DNA of 64,000 bases from Burkholderia sp. 4M9327F10 (GTDB lineage: Bacteria; Pseudomonadota; Gammaproteobacteria; Burkholderiales; Burkholderiaceae). The notes beneath the pieces were generated by a model, which was not told the origin of the DNA, did not search any database, and saw only the letters and a program-made list of their open reading frames with translations. A program made the translations under genes and the position numbers. This document shows, in pieces, positions 27,480-36,842 of this stretch. The first letter of the stretch is position 1. Each line of letters begins with the position of its first letter. Location: positions 1 to 64,000 of the forward strand of contig NZ_SCNV01000042.1 in assembly GCF_005503145.1 (NCBI RefSeq), read 5' to 3'.

Positions 27480-28166
27480 ATGTCAGACCTCAGAATCGAC
27501 CGCAATGCCAAGACGCTTCGGGAACTTACTCTGGACAAGCTCCGCGGCGCAATCGTGCAGGGCTATTTCCGGCCGGGCGCGCGGCTCGTCGAGCGCACGC
27601 TGTGCGATGAACTGGGGGTCAGCCGCACAGTTGTGCGCGAAGTGCTGCGGCATCTCGAGACGGAAGGGCTCGTCGAGATTGTCGCGCGGCAAGGCCCGAT
27701 CGTCGCGCGACTCGATCCCGAACAGGTCGGCGAAATCTACGAATTGCGCGGCCTGCTTGAAGCCAACGCCGCGCGCGCGTGTGCGGAGCAGTCCACGCCG
27801 GAGCTCGTCAGCCAGTTGCGCGAGATCCGCGCGATCATCGAGGAGGCGTTTGAGAAACGCGATCTTCCGCGTGTGCTCGAATACACCGAGCGCTTTTACG
27901 ATGCGATGTTCGAGGGCGCGCAAAAGCATGTATCGCTGGCCGTGGTCAGAACGCTAAATGCACGCATCAACCGGTTGCGTGCGCTGACGATTGGCATGCC
28001 GGAGCGCGCTGGCGAGTCCAATCGCGAGATGAACAGCCTGCTCGACGCGATCGAACGCCGTGACGGCGATGCGGCCTCGAAGGCCTCGGCCGCGCATATC
28101 AGCCGGGTCGCCGAACTCGCGCTCAGCGCGCTCGCGCAGCAAAGCGAGAGTAGCGGCAACGCCTAA
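27480..28166 (+). CDS. GntR/FCD-family regulator (first of two paralogues)
   Basis: A 228-residue FadR-type regulator. The winged helix (residues 12-80) has SRTVVREVLRHLETEGLV, and the FCD ligand domain fills the rest, with metal-type residues in IYELRGLLEANAARACAEQ and ALNARINRLRALTIG-like segments. It closely resembles the regulator at 37952-38656. A second in-frame ATG at 27456 has a weak GGGAA before it; 27480 gives the same start as the paralogue (MSD). A terminator follows, so it is separate from the catabolic operon it probably controls. Confidence 0.85.
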   Translation: MSDLRIDRNAKTLRELTLDKLRGAIVQGYFRPGARLVERTLCDELGVSRTVVREVLRHLETEGLVEIVARQGPIVARLDPEQVGEIYELRGLLEANAARACAEQSTPELVSQLREIRAIIEEAFEKRDLPRVLEYTERFYDAMFEGAQKHVSLAVVRTLNARINRLRALTIGMPERAGESNREMNSLLDAIERRDGDAASKASAAHISRVAELALSALAQQSESSGNA

Positions 28167-28188
28167 GCCGTACTTCTCGTGTTTCCTG

Positions 28189-28222
28189 AAAGGCCGCCGG
28201 TAACCCCGGCGGCCTTTTGTTT
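28189..28222 (+). terminator. Rho-independent terminator after the first FCD regulator
   Basis: AAAGGCCGCCGG (28189-28200) pairs perfectly with CCGGCGGCCTTT (28206-28217) around a 5-base loop, and TTTTGTTTTG follows. This is a strong intrinsic terminator 22 bases after the regulator's stop. Confidence 0.9.
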
Positions 28223-28348
28223 TGCCGGCGTGCTTTTCCTCAGACTCTCCTTCCAGCCCCTACGCCGTGGAGATGCTGCGCTGCGCAAACCGGCTCGTTA
28301 GCCGATCACGCATGCTGAAACCGTGCCCGAACCGGCGCTCTCCATATC

Positions 28349-28402
28349 ATGGTATTCCATAATATTGATCGCCTTGTTGTGGGCCATAAGATGGAATACC
28401 AT
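28349..28402. promoter_or_regulatory. Two candidate FCD operators before the catabolic operon
   Basis: ATGGTATTCCAT at 28349-28360 and ATGGAATACCAT at 28391-28402 are reverse complements of each other, with centres 42 bases apart (about four helical turns). Each has the TGG-N4-CCA form of FadR-family operators. The first gene starts 49 bases downstream. Two in-phase sites favour looping or cooperative binding. Confidence 0.65.
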
Positions 28403-28450
28403 AATCTCAACACCCGATATTTACGGCCTCGGCCCCGTCTGGAGAACGAT

Positions 28451-29038
28451 ATGAAGCTGGAAGTGCGCAAGCTGGTCACTTACGTCGAAGAGACTTTCAT
28501 CGAGGGCGGCAAGGAAGCGGCGAAGCCGCTAAAGCTGTTCGGCGCGGCGGCCGTGCTGCGCAATCCGTGGGCCGGGCGCGGCTTTGTCGAAGATCTGAAG
28601 CCCGAAATTCATGCGCTGGCGCCGCAACTGGGCGAGTTGTTGACGGCGGAAGTGCTGCGTGTCGCGGGTTCCGGCGAGGCAGTCGAAGGCTACGGCAAGG
28701 CGGCGATTGTCGGCACGTCGGGCGAGATCGAGCATGCGTCGGCGCTGATCCACACACTGCGTTTCGGCAACCACTATCGCAATGCGGTTGGCGCGAAAAG
28801 CTATCTGAGCTTCACGAATCTGCGCGGCGGCCCGAACTGCCCGATCTCGATTCCGCTGATGCACAAGCACGACGAAGGCATGCGCTCGCATTACCTGACG
28901 GTGCAGTTTTCGATCGTCGACGCACCGGCTCCCGATGAACTCGTGATTGCGCTGGGCGCATCGATCGGCGGCCGTCCGCATCATCGCATCGGCGATCGCT
29001 ATCAGGATCTGAAGGAGCTCGAGTCCAATGAAGCCTGA
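28451..29038 (+). CDS. DUF1185 (amino acid synthesis) family protein
   Basis: A 195-residue protein of PF06684, known structurally as a variant of the Bacillus chorismate-mutase fold, with no proven reaction. Family features here are VLRNPWAGRGFVEDL, YGKAAIVGTSGEIEHASALIHT and the histidine-rich MHKHDEGMRSHYLTVQF. It opens the operon and overlaps the hydrolase gene by 11 bases. The position suggests that it acts on a product of the monooxygenase pathway rather than in amino acid synthesis. Confidence 0.83.
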   Translation: MKLEVRKLVTYVEETFIEGGKEAAKPLKLFGAAAVLRNPWAGRGFVEDLKPEIHALAPQLGELLTAEVLRVAGSGEAVEGYGKAAIVGTSGEIEHASALIHTLRFGNHYRNAVGAKSYLSFTNLRGGPNCPISIPLMHKHDEGMRSHYLTVQFSIVDAPAPDELVIALGASIGGRPHHRIGDRYQDLKELESNEA

Positions 29039-29909
29039 ACGCGCGGCCGGGCCCGCCGTGTCGCGTGGCGAGGCCGCGGGCACGAGCTACAGCCTCTATA
29101 CGCCGCAGCCGGAGGAGGCGCGTGCAACGGTCGTGCTGATTCACGGCGTGGGCATGAACCAGAGCGTGTGGTCGTCGCAGATCGAGCCGCTGACGGCGGC
29201 GGGGTATCGGGTCGCGGCATACGACATGCTCGGTCACGGCGAGAGCGCGTTGCCGACCGCCGCGCCTACGCTTGACGAATACGCGTCGCAACTGAACGCG
29301 CTGCTCGATGCGATGGGCGTTGAACGTGCGCATGTGGTCGGGCATTCGATGGGCGCACTCGTTGCGCTCGAGTTTGCGCTAACGCATCCGCAACGCACGC
29401 TGAGCGTGGTGGCGCTAAACGCGGTGTACGACCGCACGCCGGCGCAGCGCGAGGCCGTGATGACGCGCGCTGCGACGCTTGGCGATCCACCCTTCGACAC
29501 AGGCATCGACGCTACCCTGTCACGCTGGTTTGGCGATCCGGTTCCCAGGCATCTGACGCAGGCAGCGCAAGCCGTGCGTGCTCTGCTGCTGTCGGTGGAT
29601 CCGATCGGTTATGCGCGCACCTACCAGCTGTTCGCCCGCTCGGATGACGCACACGTGGGCCGTCTCGCCGGCCTTGCCGTGCCCGCGCTGTTTCTCACGG
29701 GTGAGTGCGATCCGAATTCGAGCCCGGCGATGTCGCGTGCAATGGCCGCGGCCGCGCCGCTCGGCCACGCGGAAATCATTGCGAACGAGCGTCACATGAT
29801 GAACGTCACCGATCCCGGGCGCGTCAACGAACGGCTGCTCGCGTTTCTCGATCGGGCGCCGGTAGAGGAAGCACCGCATGCCTCGATCAACGGAGAATGC
29901 CATGACTGA
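29028..29909 (+). CDS. Alpha/beta hydrolase
   Basis: A 293-residue alpha/beta hydrolase. VLIHGVGMNQSVW is the oxyanion segment, the nucleophile serine is in VVGHSMGALVAL (about residue 107), the acid in LTGECDPNSS and the histidine in NERHMMNV. This is the RutD/esterase-like branch that splits small amides, esters or carbamates. It overlaps genes on both sides, so it is tightly co-translated. Confidence 0.87.
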   Translation: MKPERAAGPAVSRGEAAGTSYSLYTPQPEEARATVVLIHGVGMNQSVWSSQIEPLTAAGYRVAAYDMLGHGESALPTAAPTLDEYASQLNALLDAMGVERAHVVGHSMGALVALEFALTHPQRTLSVVALNAVYDRTPAQREAVMTRAATLGDPPFDTGIDATLSRWFGDPVPRHLTQAAQAVRALLLSVDPIGYARTYQLFARSDDAHVGRLAGLAVPALFLTGECDPNSSPAMSRAMAAAAPLGHAEIIANERHMMNVTDPGRVNERLLAFLDRAPVEEAPHASINGECHD

Positions 29910-30870
29910 GCGGACTATTGATCAACCCGCGGAACAGGCCTTCGACATCGCCGGGTTTCGCCGCGCGCTGGGCGCGTTCGTGACCGGCGTGACGGTTGTC
30001 ACGACGATTCAGCCGGACGGCTCGCCGCGCGGATTTACGGCCAACTCGTTCACGTCGGTGTCGCTCGATCCGCCGCTGATACTCGTGTGCATCGCGAAGA
30101 CTGCGTCGAGCTACGAAGTGTTTTCGCAGACGCGTCACTTCGCCGTGAGCGTGCTTGCCGAAGACCAGAAATCCGTGTCGGGCGTGTTTGCCTCGAAAGC
30201 GGCCGACAAGTTCTCACAGGTCGCCTGGCAAACGCGCGCAACCGGCGCGCCCGTGATGGATGGCGCGGCGGCGACATTCGACTGCACGACGCACGAAGTC
30301 GTCGATGCCGGCGATCACATCATTCTGATCGGGCGCGTGGTCGACTTTCTTCATACCAGCTCGTCGCCGCTCGGCTACTGCCGCGGCGCGTATGTGAACT
30401 TCAGCTTGTCCCAGGACGCGCTGGCTGCCGCCGGATCACGCGCGCAAGTGGGCGCGATTCTCGAGCATCGCGATGGGCTCGTGTTGCTCGACACACCCAA
30501 AGGCCTGCAATTGCCGACGGGCGCCAGGCTCGAACCCGCGACGGATGCGGCGAGCCTGCGCGGCGCGCTGGCGAAGCTCGGCCTCAAGGCGCATCTCGAC
30601 TTTATTTTTGCCGTGTTTGAATCGGGCAGCGGGCAGGCATCGAGTGTACAAATCTACTATCGGGGCCGCGTGATCGACAGCGGCGCGGCGTGGATGGACA
30701 GCACGATCCGCATTGTCCCGTTGGCGCAGATTCCATGGAACGAGTTGCGCGACGACGCGGTGCGCTCAATGCTGGAGCGTTATGTACGCGAGCGCAGTGA
30801 AGACGCGTTTGGCATCTATGTCGGCGACACGGAAGCGGGCATGGTGCAGACGCTGGCGCTCGCGCACTGA
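29902..30870 (+). CDS. Flavin reductase with extra C-terminal domain
   Basis: A 322-residue protein. Residues 15-170 are the HpaC/RutF-type flavin reductase, FRRALGAFVTGVTVVTTIQPDGSPRG and FTSVSLDPPLILVCIAK, which supplies reduced flavin to a partner monooxygenase. Residues 180-322 form a second domain (VGAILEHRDGLVLLDTPKGLQLPTG, then FIFAVFES and RIVPLAQIPW) that resembles a Nudix-type fold without a recognisable Nudix box. The start at 29902 has CGGAGA upstream and overlaps the hydrolase stop by 8 bases. Partner: the luciferase-like gene next downstream. Confidence 0.83.
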   Translation: MTERTIDQPAEQAFDIAGFRRALGAFVTGVTVVTTIQPDGSPRGFTANSFTSVSLDPPLILVCIAKTASSYEVFSQTRHFAVSVLAEDQKSVSGVFASKAADKFSQVAWQTRATGAPVMDGAAATFDCTTHEVVDAGDHIILIGRVVDFLHTSSSPLGYCRGAYVNFSLSQDALAAAGSRAQVGAILEHRDGLVLLDTPKGLQLPTGARLEPATDAASLRGALAKLGLKAHLDFIFAVFESGSGQASSVQIYYRGRVIDSGAAWMDSTIRIVPLAQIPWNELRDDAVRSMLERYVRERSEDAFGIYVGDTEAGMVQTLALAH

Positions 30871-30948
30871 AGACAGCACGGCTCAATCCGCCGACGAATC
30901 CTGCTGCGCACGGCGCGCAGCCGCAGTTGCCACGGGAGAGGAAGCATC

Positions 30949-31992
30949 ATGAAGTTTTCGTTGTTCCTGCATATGGAGCGGTACGACAACACGACGTCGC
31001 ATCGCGAACTGTTCGACCAGATGACCGAGCTTGTGCAGATTGCCGAGCGCGGCGGGTTCGAAACCGCGTGGATCGGCGAGCATCACGCGATGGAATTCAC
31101 GATCGCGCCGAACCCTTTCGTCAACCTGTCGTATCTGGCCGCGAAGACCGAACGCATTCGCCTCGGCACCGGCACGGTGATCGCGCCGTTCTGGCATCCG
31201 ATCGCGCTGGCGGGCGAGGCGGGCATGGTGGATGTCGCAAGCAACGGGCGGCTCGATCTGGGCATCGCACGCGGCGCCTATTCGTTCGAGTACGAACGCC
31301 TGTTGCCGGGACTCGACGCGATGGGGGCGGGTGCACGCATGCGGGAACTGGTGCCGGCGCTGCACAAGCTCTTCAAGGGCGATTACGCGCATCAGGGCGA
31401 GTTCTGGTCGTGGCCGTCGACGACGCCCGTGCCGCGTCCTGTCCAGCAGCCGGCTCCGCCGCTGTGGCTCGCCGCACGCGACCCGAACTCGCATGCGTTT
31501 GCCGTCGCCAACGGCTGCAATGTGCAGGTGACGTCGCTGGCCCAGGGCGACGCCGAGGTCGTGAGCCTGATGGAGCGCTTTAACGCCGCCTGTGCCGCAC
31601 ATCCCGGCGTGCCGCGTCCGCAGGTGATGATGCTGATGCATACGTTCGTGGGCGCGAACCCTGCCGAAGTGGATGCGGCGGTGGAAGACCTCGCGCGTTT
31701 TTATCGCTACTTCAGCAAATGGTTCAAGAACGAGCGGCCGATCGAGCAAGGCTTCATTGAGCCGCTGACGAATGCCGATGTCGAGATGTTCCCGCAGTAC
31801 TCGTCCGAAGCGATTCGCAAGAACCTGGTGATCGGCGAGCCGAAGCAGGTGATTTCGCGCCTCAAAGGCTATGAGGAGCTTGGCTACGACCAGTACAGCT
31901 TCTGGCTCGACAGCCATATGAGCTTCGAGCGCAAGCGCAAGTCGCTGGAGCTGTTCATTGCCGAGGTCATGCCCGCGTTCGACGCGCGCTGA
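30949..31992 (+). CDS. LLM-class flavin-dependent monooxygenase
   Basis: A 347-residue bacterial-luciferase-like monooxygenase that uses reduced flavin from the neighbouring reductase. AERGGFETAWIGEHHAMEF (residues 34-52), RIRLGTGTVIAPFWHPIALAGEAGMVD and NGRLDLGIARGAY are the family hallmarks. RutA and alkane/heterocycle monooxygenases belong to this class. GGGAGAGGAAGC lies before the ATG. The substrate is unknown; the ABC importer in the operon suggests a small cationic or nitrogenous compound. Confidence 0.9.
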   Translation: MKFSLFLHMERYDNTTSHRELFDQMTELVQIAERGGFETAWIGEHHAMEFTIAPNPFVNLSYLAAKTERIRLGTGTVIAPFWHPIALAGEAGMVDVASNGRLDLGIARGAYSFEYERLLPGLDAMGAGARMRELVPALHKLFKGDYAHQGEFWSWPSTTPVPRPVQQPAPPLWLAARDPNSHAFAVANGCNVQVTSLAQGDAEVVSLMERFNAACAAHPGVPRPQVMMLMHTFVGANPAEVDAAVEDLARFYRYFSKWFKNERPIEQGFIEPLTNADVEMFPQYSSEAIRKNLVIGEPKQVISRLKGYEELGYDQYSFWLDSHMSFERKRKSLELFIAEVMPAFDAR

Positions 31993-32032
31993 TACGAACG
32001 GCTTACGCTTATTAACTCCCGGAGCGGCTGAC

Positions 32033-33505
32033 ATGGTCCAGCGGTTTCAGCAATACGTCGACGGTGCCTTCGAAGATACGCGCGAGCATTTCGACAGCGT
32101 CGATCCGTCCACGGGCGACGTGTGGGCGAGCATGCCGGCCGCCGGTGCCGACGACGTCGACCGCGCGGTGCGTGCGGCGCATCGCGCGTTGAACGATCCG
32201 GCATGGGCGAATCTGACGGCGAGCGCGCGCGGCAAGCTGCTGTACAGGCTGGCCGATCTCGTCGCGCAACACGCGCCGCGTCTTGCCGAACTTGAAACGC
32301 AGGACACCGGAAAAATTATTCGCGAGACGCGCGCCCAGATCGGCTACGTCGCCGAGTACTACCGCTATTACGCGGGCGTCGCCGACAAGATACAGGGCGC
32401 GTGGCTGCCGGTCGACAAGCCCGATATGGAAGTCACGCTGCGGCGCGAGCCGGTGGGGGTGGTCGCAGGCATCGTGCCCTGGAACTCGCAACTGTTCCTC
32501 TCGGCGGTGAAGATCGGTCCTGCGCTCGCCGCAGGGTGCACGATCGTGCTCAAGGCTTCGGAGGACGGCCCTGTGCCGTTGCTCGAATTCGCGCGGCTCG
32601 TGCACGAAGCCGGTTTTCCGAACGGCGTCGTCAACATCGTGACCGGCTTCGGCAACGATTGCGGGCGCACGCTGACGAGCCATCCGCTGGTGTCGCGCAT
32701 CGCCTTCACGGGCGGCCCGGAAACCGCGCGCCATGTGGTGCGCAATTCGGCGGAGAACCTGGCGGCGACGTCGCTGGAACTCGGCGGCAAGTCGCCCGTG
32801 CTGGTATTCGACGATGCTGATCTCGACAGTGCCTGCAACGCGGTCGTCGCGGGCATTTTTGCCGCGACGGGACAAAGCTGCGTGGCGGGCTCGCGCCTCG
32901 TCGTGCAACGCGGCATCCACGATGCGCTGCTCGAGCGGCTCATCGCGAAAGCGCAGACGATTCGCATCGGCAATCCGCAGGATATGGCCACCGAGATGGG
33001 ACCGCTTGCCACCCGCCGTCAGCTCGAACACATCGAGAAAGTGCTGCGCGCGAGCGTCGAAGCGGGTGGACGCATTGTCACCGGTGGCAGGCAACCGGAC
33101 AGCGTTGGCAGGGGCAACTACTTTTTGCCGACCATTGTCGATTGCGCGAATGCTCAGGTACCGAGCGTGATGGAAGAACTGTTCGGCCCCGTGCTGAGCG
33201 TCGTCACGTTCGATACGGAGGCCGAGGCCATTGCGCTCGCCAACGACACACGTTATGGCCTTGCATCAGGCGTGTTCACGCGCGACCTGACGCGGGCGCA
33301 CCGGCTTACGCGAGCGTTGCGCGCGGGCATCGTATGGGTCAACACGTATCGCGCCGTGTCGCCGATCGTGCCGTTCGGCGGTTACGGGCTGTCCGGCCTC
33401 GGCCGCGAGGGTGGCCTTGAAGCGGTGCTTGAGTACACGCGCACGAAGTCGGTGTGGATCCGCACGTCGGATGAGCCGATTGCCGATCCGTTCGTGATGC
33501 GCTGA
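32033..33505 (+). CDS. NAD(P)+-dependent aldehyde dehydrogenase
   Basis: A 490-residue aldehyde dehydrogenase. PVGVVAGIVPWNSQL is the cofactor segment, FTGGPETARHVV and LELGGKSP hold the general-base glutamate, and the nucleophile is the cysteine in FAATGQSCVAGSRLV (about residue 283-284). Full length. It should oxidise an aldehyde set free by the monooxygenase or by an amine oxidation step. CGGAG lies 9 bases before the ATG. Confidence 0.92.
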   Translation: MVQRFQQYVDGAFEDTREHFDSVDPSTGDVWASMPAAGADDVDRAVRAAHRALNDPAWANLTASARGKLLYRLADLVAQHAPRLAELETQDTGKIIRETRAQIGYVAEYYRYYAGVADKIQGAWLPVDKPDMEVTLRREPVGVVAGIVPWNSQLFLSAVKIGPALAAGCTIVLKASEDGPVPLLEFARLVHEAGFPNGVVNIVTGFGNDCGRTLTSHPLVSRIAFTGGPETARHVVRNSAENLAATSLELGGKSPVLVFDDADLDSACNAVVAGIFAATGQSCVAGSRLVVQRGIHDALLERLIAKAQTIRIGNPQDMATEMGPLATRRQLEHIEKVLRASVEAGGRIVTGGRQPDSVGRGNYFLPTIVDCANAQVPSVMEELFGPVLSVVTFDTEAEAIALANDTRYGLASGVFTRDLTRAHRLTRALRAGIVWVNTYRAVSPIVPFGGYGLSGLGREGGLEAVLEYTRTKSVWIRTSDEPIADPFVMR

Positions 33506-33597
33506 CGCCGCGTCGCGTATATCGCCCGCAATCATCTTGCATGGGGCCGCAGTAAGGGGCTTAAGCCCACATTCTGGCCGACAGGAGAAACACCAGC

Positions 33598-33912
33598 ATG
33601 TTCTACGAAATTCGCACCTACCGTATCAAGACGGGCGCCGTGCCTGCTTATCTGAAACTCGTGGAGGAAGAGGGCATCGAGTTGCAGAAACGGTATCTGG
33701 GTCAGCTGGTCGGCTACTTCTTTTCGGAGATCGGACCGCTGAATCAGATCGTGCATATCTGGGCCTATCCGAGTCTCGACGAACGCGAACGCCGCCGTGC
33801 CGCGCTCGCTGAAGACCCTGCATGGCAAGCCTTTGCGCCGAAGATCCAGGCGCTGATGGAAGAGATGGAAAACAAGATCATGAAGCCAACGCGATTTTCG
33901 CCGCTGGCCTGA
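33598..33912 (+). CDS. NIPSNAP-family protein
   Basis: A 104-residue alpha/beta-barrel dimer of the NIPSNAP type. MFYEIRTYRIKTGAVPAYLKLVEEEG and NQIVHIWAYPSLDERERRRAALAEDPAW are typical. Members in catabolic clusters may act as small monooxygenase-like or isomerase-like proteins; none has a firm activity. ACAGGAGAAA lies before the ATG. Confidence 0.88.
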   Translation: MFYEIRTYRIKTGAVPAYLKLVEEEGIELQKRYLGQLVGYFFSEIGPLNQIVHIWAYPSLDERERRRAALAEDPAWQAFAPKIQALMEEMENKIMKPTRFSPLA

Positions 33913-33978
33913 GACAGAGCGTTCAACTGGCCGCCTTACACGTTGCCACGAGACCAACCCACAGTCATGGAGACAGAC

Positions 33979-35010
33979 ATGAGCAGCAGAACTACCTTCC
34001 CAATCGCACCGCTGATCGCGTTCTGCGCAGCGGCGCTCGCGGCGGCGCCTGCGCTGGCCGCCGACCCGATCGTCTTCACGAGCTGGGGCGGCACGACCCA
34101 GACGTCGCAACAGAAGAACTGGGCGCAGCCGTTCACGCAGGCGACGGGCGTCAATGTGCTGATGGACGGCCCGACCGATTACGGCAAGCTCAAGGCGATG
34201 GTCGACAGCGGCAACGTGGACTGGGATGTGGTCGATGTCGAAGGCGATTTCGCCTACGCCGCGCAGCAGGCGGGACTGATCGAGCCGATCGACTATTCCG
34301 TGGTCAAGAAGGACGAACTGGACCCGCGCTTCACGACACCGGACGCAGTGGGCAGCTTCTACTACTCGTTCGTGCTCGGCTACAACAAGGCGAAGTACAC
34401 GGGCGCGCAGCCGGCCACCTGGGCCGATCTGTTCGATACGAAGAAATTCCCCGGCAAGCGCACGTTCTATAAATGGTCGGCCCCCGGCGTGCTCGAAATC
34501 GCGCTGCTCGCCGATGGCGTGCCGCCCAGCAAGCTCTATCCGCTCGACCTCGACCGCGCTTTCAGGAAACTGGACACCATCAAGGGCGATATCGTCTGGT
34601 GGAGCGGTGGTGCGCAATCGCAGCAGTTGCTCGCGTCGGGCGAGGCGCCTATTGGCATGTTCTGGAATGGACGCCTGCATGCGCTCGAACAGACCGGCGT
34701 ACCGGTCGGGATTTCATGGAACCAGAACCTGACGGCCGCTGACATGTTGGTGATTCCGAAAGGCGCCAGGCACAGGGACGAAGCCATGAAGTACCTCGCC
34801 ACCGCAACGAGCGCGCAGGCGCAGGCAAAGTTCGCGACGGACACGGGCTATGCGCCGATCAACGTCAAGTCGGCCTCGCTGATGTCGCCTGCTATCGCGA
34901 AGACGCTGCCCGATCAGTACAAGTCTTCGCAGATCAATCTCGACATGAAGTACTGGGCCGAGAATCGCGATGCGATCGCCAAACGCTGGTATGCGTGGCA
35001 GTCGAAATGA
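33979..35010 (+). CDS. ABC transporter substrate-binding protein (spermidine/putrescine type)
   Basis: A 343-residue periplasmic binding protein of the PotD/PotF type. Signal peptide MSSRTTFPIAPLIAFCAAALAAAPALA is cut before ADPIVFTSWGGT. GNVDWDVVDVEG and SGEAPIGMFWNG line the ligand cleft. The start at 33979 has GGAGA 5 bases upstream; the ATG at 33967 is in frame but lacks one. With the two permeases and the ATPase it makes a complete importer for the operon's substrate. Confidence 0.9.
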   Translation: MSSRTTFPIAPLIAFCAAALAAAPALAADPIVFTSWGGTTQTSQQKNWAQPFTQATGVNVLMDGPTDYGKLKAMVDSGNVDWDVVDVEGDFAYAAQQAGLIEPIDYSVVKKDELDPRFTTPDAVGSFYYSFVLGYNKAKYTGAQPATWADLFDTKKFPGKRTFYKWSAPGVLEIALLADGVPPSKLYPLDLDRAFRKLDTIKGDIVWWSGGAQSQQLLASGEAPIGMFWNGRLHALEQTGVPVGISWNQNLTAADMLVIPKGARHRDEAMKYLATATSAQAQAKFATDTGYAPINVKSASLMSPAIAKTLPDQYKSSQINLDMKYWAENRDAIAKRWYAWQSK

Positions 35011-35060
35011 GTGCGCGCGAGGCGAGCGCCGCATAGCAATCGGAGTGGATGGGAGAGACC

Positions 35061-35945
35061 ATGCCTAATGTTCTGAGTACCGTCGCGCATGCACCCGCGA
35101 CGGCCAAGCGCCGGCGCCGCGACTGGCGCAGCATCCGCCTGCTCGTGCCTGCGCTGTTGCTGCTGGTGATCTTCTTTCTGCTGCCGGTGCTTTCGCTGCT
35201 GTTGCGCAGCGTGCTCGAACCCACGCCGGGGCTGAGTAACTACGCGCAACTGCTCGGCTCGACCACTTATCTGCGCGTGTTCGGCAATACGTTCCTGGTG
35301 GCGACGGTCGTGACGGTGGTGACGCTTGCAATCGGTTTCCCGACCGCGTGGCTGCTCGCCATCGCGCCGCGCAAGCTGAGTTCGGTGCTGTTCTCGATCC
35401 TGTTGCTCTCGATGTGGACCAACCTGCTGGCGCGCACGTTCGCCTGGATGGTGCTGCTGCAACAGACCGGACCGATCAACCGTGTGCTGATGGCGCTCGG
35501 GGTGATCAGCGAGCCGCTGACGCTCGTCAATAACCTGATCGGCGTGACCATCGGCATGACCTACATCATGTTGCCGTTTCTCGTGATGCCGCTGCACGCG
35601 ACGCTGCGCAGCATCGATCCATCGACCTTGCGTGCCGCGGCCATCTGCGGTGCGAGCCGCTGGCAGGCATTCTGGCGCGTGCTGGTGCCGCTCGCGATGC
35701 CGGGCATTGCCTCGGGGGCGTTGATGGTGTTCGTGATGGCGCTCGGTTATTTCGTCACGCCATCGCTGCTCGGCGGCGCATCTTACATGATGCTGGCGGA
35801 ACTGATCGCACAACTCGTGCAACAACTGCTGAACTGGGGGCTGGCCGGCGCGGCCGCCTTCGTGCTGCTCGCCGTGACGCTGGGGCTGTATTCGCTGCAA
35901 CTGCGCTTCACAGGCGCAGCGCGTGCCAATCCGGGAGGCCGCTGA
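35061..35945 (+). CDS. ABC transporter permease (PotB-like)
   Basis: A 294-residue inner-membrane permease with six or seven segments, the first at about residues 27-50 (LLVPALLLLVIFFLLPVLSLLLR). The EAA loop that meets the ATPase is RAAAICGASRWQAFWRVLVPLAMPGIASG (about residues 193-221). The start at 35061 has GGGAGA close upstream; the ATG at 35049 would add four residues. Confidence 0.9.
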   Translation: MPNVLSTVAHAPATAKRRRRDWRSIRLLVPALLLLVIFFLLPVLSLLLRSVLEPTPGLSNYAQLLGSTTYLRVFGNTFLVATVVTVVTLAIGFPTAWLLAIAPRKLSSVLFSILLLSMWTNLLARTFAWMVLLQQTGPINRVLMALGVISEPLTLVNNLIGVTIGMTYIMLPFLVMPLHATLRSIDPSTLRAAAICGASRWQAFWRVLVPLAMPGIASGALMVFVMALGYFVTPSLLGGASYMMLAELIAQLVQQLLNWGLAGAAAFVLLAVTLGLYSLQLRFTGAARANPGGR

Positions 35946-36031
35946 GATGAAACAACCCCCAAGCTCACCAGGTTCGCTGTCCTTCGAGGGGACGTCAGTC
36001 TCCCTTGCGGCGGCCCACAGGGAGGCCTGAC

Positions 36032-36826
36032 ATGCTGCTCGATTTCGATCGCCTGGGCGCGCTGCGGTATCTGTTGCTTGCCGTCGGCGCTGCGGTTGCA
36101 CTGTTTCTTTTGTTGCCGATCGTGTTTATCGTCGCGCTCTCATTCGGCGACTCCCAGTGGCTGATCTTTCCGCCGCCGGGCTGGACGCTGGAGTGGTATC
36201 GCCAGCTCTTCACCGACGCGGGCTGGATCGACTCGCTGCTGACGAGCGCGAAGCTCGCGGCCATCGTCACCGTGCTGTCGGTGCTGATCGGCTTTCTCGC
36301 GTCGCTCGCGCTCGTGCGCGGCAAGTTTCGCGGCCTTAACGCCGTGCAGGCATTCTTCCTCACGCCGATGGTGCTGCCCGTCGTCGTGCTGGCGGTCGCA
36401 CTGTATGCGTTCTTTCTGCGCATCGGCCTGAACGGCACGATGACGGGCTTCGTGATCGGCCATCTGATCATCGCGTTGCCGTTCTCCATCATTTCAATCA
36501 GCAACTCGCTGTCGAGCTTCGACACGGCACTCGAAGACGCTGCGCTGATTTGTGGAGCATCGCCGCTTGAAGTGAAATTGCGCGTCACCTTGCCCGCGAT
36601 CCGGCTTGGGTTGTTTGCCGCCGCGATCTTCTCGTTCCTCGCGTCGTGGGACGAGGTAGTGGTGTCGATCTTCATGTCGAGCCCGACCTTGCAGACGCTG
36701 CCCGTGCGGATCTGGGCAACGCTGCAGCAAGACCTGACGCCGGTCGTGGCGGCGGCGTCTTCGCTGCTCGTCGGATTGACGACCGTATTGATGTTGGCGG
36801 GCGCCGTATTGCGCCGCGCACGATAA
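36032..36826 (+). CDS. ABC transporter permease (PotC-like)
   Basis: A 264-residue permease, partner of the previous one, with six membrane segments. The EAA loop is DAALICGASPLEVKLRVTLPAIRLGLFAA. GGGAGG lies 6 bases before the ATG. The 86-base gap to the first permease shows nothing else. Confidence 0.9.
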   Translation: MLLDFDRLGALRYLLLAVGAAVALFLLLPIVFIVALSFGDSQWLIFPPPGWTLEWYRQLFTDAGWIDSLLTSAKLAAIVTVLSVLIGFLASLALVRGKFRGLNAVQAFFLTPMVLPVVVLAVALYAFFLRIGLNGTMTGFVIGHLIIALPFSIISISNSLSSFDTALEDAALICGASPLEVKLRVTLPAIRLGLFAAAIFSFLASWDEVVVSIFMSSPTLQTLPVRIWATLQQDLTPVVAAASSLLVGLTTVLMLAGAVLRRAR

Positions 36827-36842
36827 CCGAGGTAAATGAGCC

